Below, piece by piece: positions 8,734-16,556 of a stretch of DNA of 34,697 nucleotides; the stretch's first letter is position 1; the number at the start of each line of letters is the position of its first letter. Source of the DNA: Saprospiraceae bacterium. Lineage in GTDB: Bacteria; Bacteroidota; Bacteroidia; Chitinophagales; Saprospiraceae. Location: the NCBI GenBank assembly GCA_024103195.1, contig JAGFIW010000183.1, positions 1 to 34,697 of the forward strand. Direction: 5' to 3'. The notes beneath the pieces are model-generated. The model saw nothing but the letters and a program-made list of their open reading frames with translations, was not told the origin of the DNA and ran no database searches. The position numbers and the translations under genes are program-made.

Positions 8734-9567
8734 ATGCCTGTGCGTACCGACATGGCCGGTCGCCGGATCAATCTCCCCGAAGAGCCTCAAAGGATTGTAT
8801 CCCTTGTCCCCTCCCAAACCGAATTGTTGTTTGATTTGGGACTCGAAGTAAGGGTGCTGGGCGTCACTAAATTTTGCATTCATCCTGCCCGGGCCCGTCG
8901 TCAGACCCGAATAGTAGGAGGTACCAAAAAATTCAACCTACCCACCATTTACGACCTCCGGCCCGATCTGATCATCGGCAACAAGGAGGAAAATGACAAG
9001 GACCTGATCGAGGCCCTCAATCCTGTTGCCCCTGTTTGGCTGAGCGATGTCCGGTCCTGGAAGGACGCCCTCGAGATGATCGCCCGAATCGGGGACATCA
9101 CCGGCCGGACTGTAGCCGCCAATGATCTGGCCGCCAGGATCCGGAAAGCATTCTCGCCCTGGCCACCCCGGGATCGACCGACGCCAAGTGTCCTTTACCT
9201 GATCTGGAAGGATCCCTGGATGGCCGCTGCCGCTGACACATTTATTGATGTCATGTTGGAAAAGGCGGGATTCCTCAATGCCATCGGTCACCTCCACCGC
9301 TATCCGGTTTTGTCGGAAGAAATGATCAAATCCGTCCAACCTGAATTGATTTTTCTGTCCACTGAGCCATACCCGTTTGGCCGGAAGCATTTTGAAGAAC
9401 TCCACCACCTGGCGCCCGGAAGCCGGATCTGCCTGGTGGATGGCGAAATGTTCAGCTGGTACGGGAGTCGTCTTCTCCATGCTCCTCCCTACTTTGAACG
9501 GTTGTGGCAGACCCTTCCCTCCAATACGCTGGACATGGAAGGGGATACCGGTTTCGACTTATCTTGA
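8734..9567 (+). CDS. BtuF-like helical-backbone metal/cobalamin receptor without signal peptide
   Basis: This 277-residue protein has the fold of periplasmic binding proteins for cobalamin or iron chelates. Characteristic segments are RIVSLVPSQTELLFDLGL (about 21-38), VLGVTKFCIHPA, TRIVGGTKKFNLPTIYDLRPDLIIGNKEEN, VWLSDVRSWKDALEMIARIGDITG and the C-terminal RICLVDGEMFSWYGSRLL. It begins directly with MPVRTDMAGRRINLPEEP and has neither signal peptide nor lipobox, which is usual for this Bacteroidota subfamily but odd for a solute-binding protein. No permease or ATPase is adjacent. It is the last gene of the tight 7217-9567 cluster. It could be a cytoplasmic corrinoid-binding or vestigial receptor; the ligand is unknown. 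Confidence 0.8.
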   Translation: MPVRTDMAGRRINLPEEPQRIVSLVPSQTELLFDLGLEVRVLGVTKFCIHPARARRQTRIVGGTKKFNLPTIYDLRPDLIIGNKEENDKDLIEALNPVAPVWLSDVRSWKDALEMIARIGDITGRTVAANDLAARIRKAFSPWPPRDRPTPSVLYLIWKDPWMAAAADTFIDVMLEKAGFLNAIGHLHRYPVLSEEMIKSVQPELIFLSTEPYPFGRKHFEELHHLAPGSRICLVDGEMFSWYGSRLLHAPPYFERLWQTLPSNTLDMEGDTGFDLS

Positions 9568-9641
9568 GGCGCCGTCCGGAAGCAGGCAAACCGATGCCGC
9601 GACTTTGACGTTATGCCTTGCGTAAGAACAAGCTACCCGAT

Positions 9642-11291
9642 ATGCTTTCTCCTCAGATCTCCCTGCCAACCACAGCCTTGCTGCTGGGGATGGCCATCTG
9701 GTTCATCGCCCTGGCCTCTCCCCCGGCCCGTGCATCCCATCCTTGCTCTGTCGTGCCGGATACAGGTTGGGTGGTCTGGCTGCACAAAGGGCACACCCCG
9801 GAGGACGTTGTGGGCAAGCAAGGCGATCTGGCCGCATGGAAGGCGTTGGGTTTCGATTTGTATCGGGTCCGGATACCGGCATCACGCACACCTGAAATGC
9901 CACAGTATTTGGTTTCACACCCTGCAGTGAAGTATGCCGGTCCGGACCGACCGGTTTCTCTTCGCGGTACCAGGCCCGATGACCCATTGTACGGTGATCA
10001 GTGGCATCATGCCTTGCTGGGGTCCGAGCGGGCATGGGACGTCACCGCAGGAGGGATGTCTCCGGGTGGACATCCAATCGTGATCGCGGTGATGGACGCC
10101 GGATTTGAAGCCGGCCACGAAGACTTGTCGCCCAACCTGTGGACGAATCCGGACGAGGTCCCTGGTGATGGTATCGACAATGACAACAACGGATTTACCG
10201 ATGATCATTCGACCTACAATCCCAAATTGGACAATGGCGACATTCCAATCCATGCACACGGACAGTCGGTGGCCGGATACATCGGAGCCAGAGGGAACAA
10301 CGGGGTCGGGATTTCAGGCATTTCGTGGCAAATCGGACTGATGCTGGTAGCCCCAACCCTGGTTGAATCTGACGTTATTTCAGGATTGAGATATGTCCAT
10401 GACTGGAGACGCAGGTTCAACGAAACCCGGGGTGCTGAAGGAGCTTATGTCGCCGCCATTAATATGTCTCTGGGATTCGACAGCGTGTTTCCGGCGGACC
10501 TGCCGTGGATGTGTCCGCTTCTGGATTCCCTCCATCAGCAGGGTGTACTGGTCGTGGCTGCCGGCCCCAACGAAGGTGTGGACATTGGCAATGTCGGCGA
10601 TCTGCCCTGTTTGTGTCCATCCCCCAATTTGTTGTGCGTCACCAATACGACCCAGAATGACGAACTCGTCTCCAATGCGGGATTCAGCAAGGAATTTGTC
10701 CATTTGGCGGCGCCGGGATTTCAGTCCTTTACGACGCGTTTGAGTACGAGTGGCACTTACGGCATTTTTTCCGGTACCTCGGCGGCGGCACCTATGGTAA
10801 CGGGAGCGGTCGGCCTGCTGGCGGCCATGCCCTGTGATGAGGTCCGGGATTTGCTTTTCGATGATCCTGCACAGGCGGCATCCATCCTCCGGACAGCCAT
10901 TCTGGAAGGTGTGGAGCCCGTGAAGGACCTTCGTGACCTCACGGTGACGGGTGGACGCCTCAGCTTGTGGTCAGACACAGGATTCGGGGCAGTGCCTTCT
11001 TATTCCGGCCGGTGCGGAAGTCCGGAGGGTCCATTGGCCATCCTCGGCCTGGAACCCAACCCCGCTTATGAACAGGTGTTGATCAGGTTGCGGAGTCCCG
11101 GAACGATCCCCGTGCCTGTCCGGGTATTCAATGTACTCGGACAAGTCTTGTGGGAAATGACCTACCTGCCGGAAAGTTTCGCCCCCAAGTATGTCGAGAT
11201 ACCTGTCAATGACTGGCCAGCCGGTATGTATATCGTCAGAGCCGGCGACGGGAAACAGGCCTCTACTGGCAAATTGTTGGTGCACCATTGA
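9642..11291 (+). CDS. Secreted subtilisin-like serine protease (S8) with T9SS sorting domain
   Basis: The 549-residue protein has a signal peptide (about 1-33, ending ASPPARA), a short propeptide-like region and an S8 catalytic domain. The triad is Asp152 (VMDAGFE), His206 (HGQSVAG) and Ser380 (SGTSAAAP). The oxyanion Asn is Asn310 in AAGPNEG, where most subtilisins have AAGNEG-type spacing. A calcium-loop-like DNDNNG lies near residue 185. The last 85 or so residues (LGLEPNPAYEQVLIRL ... VRVFNVLGQVLWE ... GMYIVRAGDGKQASTGKLLVHH) form a type A T9SS sorting domain, so the enzyme is probably exported by the T9SS and attached to or released from the cell surface. The ATG at 9642 gives a normal signal peptide; an upstream TTG at 9618 is less likely. 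It starts 74 nt after the BtuF-like gene and may have its own promoter. Confidence 0.92.
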   Translation: MLSPQISLPTTALLLGMAIWFIALASPPARASHPCSVVPDTGWVVWLHKGHTPEDVVGKQGDLAAWKALGFDLYRVRIPASRTPEMPQYLVSHPAVKYAGPDRPVSLRGTRPDDPLYGDQWHHALLGSERAWDVTAGGMSPGGHPIVIAVMDAGFEAGHEDLSPNLWTNPDEVPGDGIDNDNNGFTDDHSTYNPKLDNGDIPIHAHGQSVAGYIGARGNNGVGISGISWQIGLMLVAPTLVESDVISGLRYVHDWRRRFNETRGAEGAYVAAINMSLGFDSVFPADLPWMCPLLDSLHQQGVLVVAAGPNEGVDIGNVGDLPCLCPSPNLLCVTNTTQNDELVSNAGFSKEFVHLAAPGFQSFTTRLSTSGTYGIFSGTSAAAPMVTGAVGLLAAMPCDEVRDLLFDDPAQAASILRTAILEGVEPVKDLRDLTVTGGRLSLWSDTGFGAVPSYSGRCGSPEGPLAILGLEPNPAYEQVLIRLRSPGTIPVPVRVFNVLGQVLWEMTYLPESFAPKYVEIPVNDWPAGMYIVRAGDGKQASTGKLLVHH

Positions 11292-11305
11292 TTTTCAGCC
11301 GGAAT

Positions 11306-11336
11306 TTGGCCATTATTCGATAATACCATATCTTTG
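11306..11336 (+). promoter_or_regulatory. Promoter of tRNA-Arg / rpmB-rpmG-DUF4295-ftsY
   Basis: TTG (11306-11308), a 20-nt spacer and a perfect TATCTTTG (11329-11336) match the Bacteroidota promoter consensus. The element lies 65 nt before the tRNA and is the only strong promoter before rpmB. Confidence 0.8.
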
Positions 11337-11401
11337 CAGGCGCTTACGGACAGGCCTCCTCGGGAACCTGAGGGGACAAGGTATTGTTGAGTAGGCAAAA
11401 C

Positions 11402-11477
11402 GGCTTCGTAGCTTAATGGATAGAGCATCTGACTACGGAGCAGAAGGTTGAAGGTTCGAGTCCTTCCGAAGTCACCA
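11402..11477 (+). tRNA. tRNA-Arg (anticodon ACG), CCA encoded
   Basis: The 76-nt cloverleaf is complete. Acceptor strands are 11402-11408 and 11467-11473 (one G-U pair), the D arm is 11411-11426, the anticodon arm 11428-11444 with loop CTACGGA and anticodon ACG (read as ICG after deamination), the variable loop AGGTT, and the T arm 11450-11466 with loop TTCGAGT. Discriminator A and an encoded CCA close the gene. The last anticodon-stem pair is A31-G39, a mismatch. It lies 27 nt before rpmB and is probably processed from the same transcript. Confidence 0.95.
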
Positions 11478-11504
11478 GCAAAAGTTTGAACTAAAACCGG
11501 AACA

Positions 11505-11753
11505 ATGTCCAGGACATGCCAGCTGACGGGGAAGCGCCCCATTTCAGGAAATTACGTTTCCCACTCCAACCGGAAAACAAAAAGGCGCTTCATTCCCAAT
11601 ATCCAGAAGAAAAGGGTTTTTGTCCCGGAGTTGGGCGAATTTGTTACGCTGAAGGTCAGCACCAAGGCCTTGCGTACAATCAACAAACTCGGGCTGTACA
11701 CTTACATGAAGAAACTCAATGCCAAGGGGATTGACCCGGGCATCCAATTCTAA
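11505..11753 (+). CDS. rpmB: 50S ribosomal protein L28
   Basis: The 82-residue basic protein starts [20 protein letters not shown] and continues [21 protein letters not shown], the standard L28 sequence, ending [10 protein letters not shown]. It is a structural protein of the large ribosomal subunit. It follows tRNA-Arg by 27 nt and precedes rpmG by 12 nt, and lacks the zinc-binding CxxC pair of some L28 forms (only one Cys). Confidence 0.97.
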   Translation: MSRTCQLTGKRPISGNYVSHSNRKTKRRFIPNIQKKRVFVPELGEFVTLKVSTKALRTINKLGLYTYMKKLNAKGIDPGIQF

Positions 11754-11765
11754 CCTGACCGCATC

Positions 11766-11954
11766 ATGGCCAAGAAAAGCAAAGGCAACCGGCTCCAGAT
11801 CATCCTCGAGTGCACGGAACACAAATCCAGTGGCATGCCGGGGACCAGCCGGTACATCACCCAAAAGAACCGGAAGAATACCCCGGACCGCATGGAGTTG
11901 AAGAAATACAACCCCATTCTGAAACGGGTTACCGTACACCGGGAAATCAAGTAA
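11766..11954 (+). CDS. rpmG: 50S ribosomal protein L33
   Basis: This 62-residue protein shows the L33 pattern: [48 protein letters not shown] and the final TVHREIK. It has a single Cys and so is the zinc-independent type. The gene lies between rpmB and the DUF4295 gene, the common Bacteroidota arrangement. Confidence 0.97.
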   Translation: MAKKSKGNRLQIILECTEHKSSGMPGTSRYITQKNRKNTPDRMELKKYNPILKRVTVHREIK

Positions 11955-11982
11955 TTTTTTCACCCATTAATCCCCATTTCCC

Positions 11983-12159
11983 ATGGCAAAGGTATCCAAG
12001 AACGCCAGGGTCGCCCAGCGGGCAGCCAATGCGGGATCCGGTAAGGATTTCGTCAAAGTGGTCAAAAGCATCAAGGATCCGGTAACCGGAAAGTACACCT
12101 ACAAGGAAATGATGATCCACAAAGACAAGGTGGCAGAATTCTTCGCCGAGAAGAAGTAG
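11983..12159 (+). CDS. DUF4295 small basic protein
   Basis: A 58-residue lysine-rich protein runs from the ATG at 11983 to TAG at 12157-12159. It reads MAKVSKNARVAQRA at the start, then KDFVKVVKSIKDPVTGKYTY and MMIHKDKVAEFFAEKK. This matches DUF4295, a short protein found in Bacteroidota directly downstream of rpmG. Its size, charge and place suggest a ribosome-associated role, but no function is established as far as I know. It sits 28 nt after rpmG and about 100 nt before ftsY. Confidence 0.88.
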   Translation: MAKVSKNARVAQRAANAGSGKDFVKVVKSIKDPVTGKYTYKEMMIHKDKVAEFFAEKK

Positions 12160-12260
12160 CCGCCTTGTATTTCCAGAGGACATCTTCATGAAAGGCTTTT
12201 CTCAAGGAAAGGCCTTTCGTGTTTAAGCCCTTCCCACTCACTTTACCCCATTCCTCCCAG

Positions 12261-13217
12261 ATGAGCATCTTTAAAAACTGGTTCTCCAGGGAAAAAAAAG
12301 AAGAACTCGACCAGGGCCTTTCGAAGACGAAGTCCAGCTTTATGGACAAGATCACCAAGGCCATTGCCGGAAGGTCGCAAGTGGATACCGAGGTGCTCGA
12401 TGAAATTGAAGCCGCCCTGATCACCTCGGATATCGGGCTGGAAACCGCCGTAAAAATCATCGACCGCCTGGAAGCCCGCGTTGCCCGGGAAAAATATACC
12501 CGGGATGAAGAGGTTTACCGCTTCCTGCGCGAGGAAATCGCCGCCTTGCTGACCGAAAACCGGACGGAAGACCTTCCCGATTTTCTGGTGCCGGAAGGCT
12601 TGCATCCTTATGTCATTATGGTAGTAGGCGTAAATGGGGTTGGCAAGACGACCACCATTGGCAAACTGGCCTTCCAGTTTCAGCAAAGAGGCCACAAAGT
12701 CCTCCTGGGCGCGGCAGATACATTCCGTGCGGCCGCCGTGGACCAGTTGAGGATCTGGTCGGAACGCACCGGCTCCGGCTTCTATGCCAAAGGCATGAAT
12801 ACGGACCCTGCCGCCGTCGCCTACGAAAGCGTGGCGCACGCCATCAAGGAAAATTACGATGTCGTCATCATTGACACGGCAGGCCGGCTCCACACCAAGA
12901 TCAACCTGATGAATGAACTGGGGAAAATCAGGAGGTCTATCGACAAGGCTTTACCTGGTGCCCCCCATGATGTGATCCTCGTACTGGATGCCACAACCGG
13001 CCAAAATGCCATCGAGCAATGCAAACAATTCTCCGCCGCCACCGAAGTCCAATCGCTCGCACTGACCAAATTGGACGGTACGGCGAAAGGGGGGGTAGCG
13101 CTGGGTATCAGTGATCAATTCCGGATTCCGATCAAATACATCGGTCTCGGCGAAGGAATGCACCAATTACTCGTCTTCAACAAACAGGCATTCGTCGAAT
13201 CGTTGTTCAGCCAATAG
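12261..13217 (+). CDS. ftsY: Signal recognition particle receptor FtsY
   Basis: The 318-residue GTPase docks SRP-ribosome complexes at the inner membrane. The N domain (about 20-100) precedes the G domain with G1 GVNGVGKTTT (from 123), ADTFRAAAVDQL, DTAGRLHTK, TKLDGTAKGG and the closing GLGEGMHQLLVFN. The start at 12261 (MSIFKNWFSREKKEEL) gives a short basic/acidic lead instead of the long acidic A domain of E. coli FtsY, as is usual in this phylum; an in-frame upstream ATG at 12219 would add residues that do not look like the family. Its partner Ffh is encoded at 31384. Confidence 0.95.
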   Translation: MSIFKNWFSREKKEELDQGLSKTKSSFMDKITKAIAGRSQVDTEVLDEIEAALITSDIGLETAVKIIDRLEARVAREKYTRDEEVYRFLREEIAALLTENRTEDLPDFLVPEGLHPYVIMVVGVNGVGKTTTIGKLAFQFQQRGHKVLLGAADTFRAAAVDQLRIWSERTGSGFYAKGMNTDPAAVAYESVAHAIKENYDVVIIDTAGRLHTKINLMNELGKIRRSIDKALPGAPHDVILVLDATTGQNAIEQCKQFSAATEVQSLALTKLDGTAKGGVALGISDQFRIPIKYIGLGEGMHQLLVFNKQAFVESLFSQ

Positions 13218-13238
13218 GGAATTTCGCAACGGGCTGAT

Positions 13239-13246
13239 TACTTTTG
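13239..13246 (+). promoter_or_regulatory. Possible -7 promoter element of the CxxCH/SprB-repeat gene
   Basis: TACTTTTG matches the TAnnTTTG consensus exactly and ends 24 nt before the ATG at 13271. No TTG occurs 19-21 nt upstream, so the promoter is only half supported. Confidence 0.4.
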
Positions 13247-13270
13247 GCTTCACATCAGCCCCACTCCCTT

Positions 13271-15934
13271 ATGAGACAACGAAACACAGCCAACCTGATT
13301 GGCGTGGTGGTTATTGCCGCGCTATTGATTGCCTTTTCCGGGAATCCTCCGGATGGCCACACCGGAGGACCAGGAGAATCTTTGTGCTCTGCCTGCCATA
13401 GTGGCGGTTCCTTCAACGGCAACGTCGCCATCACGGGCCTACCGTCCACCGTCATGGCCGGCCAGACCTACACGATCACCCTTACCGCTACAGCTACCGC
13501 CGGCTCTCCTGTCGTCGGTGGATTTCAGATCGTAGCCCTGAATGCCTCCAATCAAAATGCCGGCGACCTCATTGTCCTCAATCCCGGCGAAACGGGTACC
13601 GAAACCTCCGGTGGCCGGGAATATATGGAGCATCGCGGTCCCAAAAACTACGCCGGCAACTCCGTTTCCTGGGTATTCGACTGGACGGCTCCCGCCGGCC
13701 CCGACAATGAAACCCTCACCTTTTACTTCGCCTCCAATATGGCGAACAACAACGGCAATTCGACGGGTGACAACATCATCAACAGCAGCCATTCCGTCCA
13801 ACTGGATGCTCCGACGCCACCCCAGGTCACCATTGACGGTGTCAACCATGTGACCTGCAATGGCGAATCCGATGGATCTGCGTCGGCGTTCGTCACTTTT
13901 GGGACGCCCCCCTTCATGTTTGAGTGGTCAAACGGCCAAAGCGGCGAGACCCTCACCAACGTCCCCGCCGGCTCCTATACCGTGACGGTGACCGACGACA
14001 TCGGCTTGACAGGCACAGCCACCGTCATCATCAATCAACCCGCTCCGCTCGTTCCGTTCATCGCCTCGGAAGAACCTCTCACCTGTGCCATGCCGGCCAC
14101 GTTGATGGTTGATGCGGCAGGAGGAACACCAGGTTACAGCTTTGATTGGTCTACCGGAGACACTGGCCCCACGGTCATGCTCGACCTCAATGACCTGCCG
14201 GTCACCGTCACCGTCACCGATGATAATGGATGCACCGCCGAACTTGACATTTCCAGTATCCCGGTCGATAATGATGCCCCTATCATCCAGGTCCAGGGCG
14301 GCACCATCACCTGTAATCAACCCATGGTCATGTTGTCTGCCGCCGGTTCCAGCCAGGGGCCTTGCTTCAACTACGACTGGACAGGTCCGGGCAATTTCCA
14401 TTCCAACCAGTTGGACCCTGTCGTGTCCGTTCCGGGCACCTATACCCTGATGATTACCAATGTATGTAATGGATGTACCTCAACAGCAGATGCCTTCGTC
14501 ACTGAAGACGTGACTTTGCCTGTATTTACACTCTCCAATCCGGATACCCTGGACTGCCACACGCCCCTGGTGGAAATGGATGCCGGGTTCATGAATGGAC
14601 AGTCCTACACATGGAGCACGATGAACGGCCATATTGTCTATGGTCAGGATTCCTCCATTGTCGGGGTGGACCAACCCGGCGATTATACCCTGGTGGTGAC
14701 AAGACAGGAAAATGGATGTACGGCCTCGGCCCAGGTGACCGTTTCCCAAATCTCTCTTCCCGCCATTCAGGTGGACAGTTTGGAAGATGTCGCCTGCTTT
14801 GACGGCCAGGACGGGGCAGCCTGGTTGTCCGCTTCCGGCGGTGTGGGGCCTTACACGTTTTTGTGGCCGGACAGTTCTCAGTCCGCCGTCAGAATGGATT
14901 TGTCTGCCGGTATGTATGTCGTTACCGTCACGGACAGTATCGGCTGCGCATCGGCCGACACAGTGAGCATCACACAACCCCCGGCACTGGTGATCAGTCT
15001 CGCCAAGTCCGATGAATCGGCTCCAGGCGCCGATGACGGTTCTGCAACGGTTTCCGCCTCCGGCGGTACACCGGCCTATTCCTATCTGTGGAGCAACGGC
15101 AGCATGGACACGTTGATACAAAATCTGCCACCTGGCACCTATACCGTGACCGTTACGGATGAAAACGGCTGTGAAGAAACCGGAAGTGTTACCATTCAGC
15201 CTTTCGGATGTACCCTTTCGGCCTCTGTAGCCGAAATCATGCATGCTTCGTGCCATGACGCTGAAGATGGTTCGGTACGTATCGAAGTAATCTTGGCCAA
15301 CGGTCCGGTCGAAGTGTCCTGGAGCCATGGCGCCTCCGGTCTCCTGGCAGATTCCCTGGATGCCGGCTGGTACATCTTCAGTATTATTGATTCCGTTGGT
15401 TGCACCTTTGAGGATTCCGTTCTGGTGGAAGCTCCTCCCGCCATTGCCGGGACGCTGGATTCCATCCTTTTGCCCTCCGGGCCTGGCGAGGAGGATGCCG
15501 GCATCTTTGTTACCGTTGATGGTGGGGTTCCCCCCTATGTTTTTGCCTGGGAGGATGCGCAAGGCATGACGGTGGGTACCGACGAGGACCTTTCCGGCGT
15601 CGAAGCGGGTATTTATACGCTTATCGTTACGGATGACAACGGTTGTACCGGAAGCTTCTCCTTTGAGATCTCTCCTTCCGGGGTCACTCCTTCCTGGGTG
15701 AATGAAATACTCCTTTACCCGGTACCGGTGGCCGATGTACTCCGGATTCGACTACCCCGGACAGAACCCCTGGAGCTTTCCCTCATCAATGCCCAGGGAC
15801 GAACGGTTGAAGAATGGCGATCCGTTGCCGGTGAGGCCGTGTTGGACATGTCTGTCCTGCCTGGTGGCATGTACGGCATTCTATTGAGAGACGCGGTCGG
15901 CCGTGGACAAATGTTCCGGGTCGTCAAGTATTGA
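13271..15934 (+). CDS. Secreted CxxCH / choice-of-anchor V-like protein with SprB-type repeats and T9SS sorting domain
   Basis: The 887-residue protein begins with an N-terminal hydrophobic segment (about 8-24). A GGPGESLCSACHSGG motif follows with Cys39, Cys42 and His43, a possible c-type haem site. A beta-rich domain resembling choice-of-anchor V (Reeler-like) runs to about 183. Next come about eight Ig-like repeats of roughly 75 residues; at least four are clear SprB repeats (VTCNGESDGSASAF, ACFDGQDGAAWLSASGG, DDGSATVSASGGTPAYSYLW, SCHDAEDGSVRIEV, each with a YTVTVTD-like end). A T9SS type A sorting domain forms the last 80 residues (LLYPVPVADVLRIRL ... GGMYGILLRD). It is probably a surface-exposed or released adhesin-like protein. 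The ATG at 13271 is preferred to an upstream TTG at 13244. A strong terminator follows. No enzyme function is visible. Confidence 0.85.
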   Translation: MRQRNTANLIGVVVIAALLIAFSGNPPDGHTGGPGESLCSACHSGGSFNGNVAITGLPSTVMAGQTYTITLTATATAGSPVVGGFQIVALNASNQNAGDLIVLNPGETGTETSGGREYMEHRGPKNYAGNSVSWVFDWTAPAGPDNETLTFYFASNMANNNGNSTGDNIINSSHSVQLDAPTPPQVTIDGVNHVTCNGESDGSASAFVTFGTPPFMFEWSNGQSGETLTNVPAGSYTVTVTDDIGLTGTATVIINQPAPLVPFIASEEPLTCAMPATLMVDAAGGTPGYSFDWSTGDTGPTVMLDLNDLPVTVTVTDDNGCTAELDISSIPVDNDAPIIQVQGGTITCNQPMVMLSAAGSSQGPCFNYDWTGPGNFHSNQLDPVVSVPGTYTLMITNVCNGCTSTADAFVTEDVTLPVFTLSNPDTLDCHTPLVEMDAGFMNGQSYTWSTMNGHIVYGQDSSIVGVDQPGDYTLVVTRQENGCTASAQVTVSQISLPAIQVDSLEDVACFDGQDGAAWLSASGGVGPYTFLWPDSSQSAVRMDLSAGMYVVTVTDSIGCASADTVSITQPPALVISLAKSDESAPGADDGSATVSASGGTPAYSYLWSNGSMDTLIQNLPPGTYTVTVTDENGCEETGSVTIQPFGCTLSASVAEIMHASCHDAEDGSVRIEVILANGPVEVSWSHGASGLLADSLDAGWYIFSIIDSVGCTFEDSVLVEAPPAIAGTLDSILLPSGPGEEDAGIFVTVDGGVPPYVFAWEDAQGMTVGTDEDLSGVEAGIYTLIVTDDNGCTGSFSFEISPSGVTPSWVNEILLYPVPVADVLRIRLPRTEPLELSLINAQGRTVEEWRSVAGEAVLDMSVLPGGMYGILLRDAVGRGQMFRVVKY

Positions 15935-15952
15935 TGTCCCTAAACCTTTAAT

Positions 15953-15994
15953 AACCCATCCGCTTGTTCATGAGGCGGATGGGTTTCTTTTTTT
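15953..15994 (+). terminator. Rho-independent terminator after the SprB-repeat gene
   Basis: An 11-bp stem (15953-15963 with 15975-15985, core ACCCATCCGC/GCGGATGGGT) and an 11-nt loop are followed by a T-rich run to 15994. Confidence 0.85.
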
Positions 15995-16098
15995 CGACGG
16001 CCAGGTACGCTATTGGTCCTTCAAGCTTCTCCGATGCTTTGGTTTAAAGGCTATTGAAATTTTTTTGTAAAAAATACGTCATTTATTGTCAAAATACA

Positions 16099-16129
16099 TT
16101 GCATAACTAAATATTACGTTATACCTTTG
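16099..16129 (+). promoter_or_regulatory. Promoter of the blaI-blaR1-like operon
   Basis: TTG (16099-16101), a 20-nt spacer and a perfect TACCTTTG (16122-16129) fit the Bacteroidota consensus. The AT-rich spacer holds an inverted repeat that could be the BlaI-type operator. Confidence 0.82.
16103..16122. promoter_or_regulatory. Operator-like dyad between the -33 and -7 elements
   Basis: ATAACTAAATATTACGTTAT is symmetric at 8 of 10 base pairs about the centre 16112/16113. It fills the spacer of the promoter, where a bound dimeric BlaI-type repressor would block RNA polymerase. Autoregulation is inferred from the family. Confidence 0.5.
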
Positions 16130-16172
16130 TATTCGACAGCATCCTGCATACCGCTACTGAAAATCGCATGCC

Positions 16173-16556
16173 ATGAAAACCGTCAAACCCGTCCCGTCCC
16201 TGACCAAAGCGGAAGAAGAAATCATGCAGCTCATATGGAACCGGGGAAGGTGCCTGGTGAGTGATTTGCTGGACGATTTGGGGGAGCCACGCCCTCCGCA
16301 CAGTTCCGTTTCCACCATTGTGCGCATCCTGGAGAAAAAAGGGTTTGTAGGCCACAAGGCTTATGGACGAACCTATGAGTACTTTCCTCTGGTCACCAAG
16401 GATTCTTACAGCAAAAGCCGGTTGGATAAGATAGCCGGTGATTTTTTTGATGGATCGTTCAGCCAAATGGTGAGTTTCCTGGTCGAACAAGACCGGTTGG
16501 ACGCCGATGAACTCGAAGCTTTTATCGCCACCCTCAAGAAAGAGACCCAATCATGA
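16173..16556 (+). CDS. BlaI/MecI/CopY-type transcriptional repressor
   Basis: The 127-residue protein is a penicillinase-repressor family winged-helix regulator. It starts with PSLTKAEEEIMQLIWNRGRCLVSDLLDDL and has the recognition-helix region PPHSSVSTIVRILEKKGFVGHKAYGRTYEYFPLV (about 45-78), followed by a C-terminal dimerisation helix region FFDGSFSQMVSFLVEQDRLDADELEAFIATL. Such repressors are cleaved or displaced when the partner BlaR1-like sensor protease is activated. The stop overlaps the start of the M56 gene by 4 nt, confirming the pair. The family often controls beta-lactamase, but no beta-lactamase gene is in the window, so the regulon and signal are unknown. Confidence 0.93.
   Translation: MKTVKPVPSLTKAEEEIMQLIWNRGRCLVSDLLDDLGEPRPPHSSVSTIVRILEKKGFVGHKAYGRTYEYFPLVTKDSYSKSRLDKIAGDFFDGSFSQMVSFLVEQDRLDADELEAFIATLKKETQS

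Noticed and set aside
14480..15562. 360-codon open frame on the minus strand inside the SprB-repeat gene
   Set aside because: Its sequence is a shadow of the repeats on the plus strand and shows no family features.
13822..15690. Possible DNA tandem repeats in the SprB-repeat gene
   Set aside because: The repetition is at protein level; copies have diverged in nucleotide sequence and are not a recent DNA repeat.
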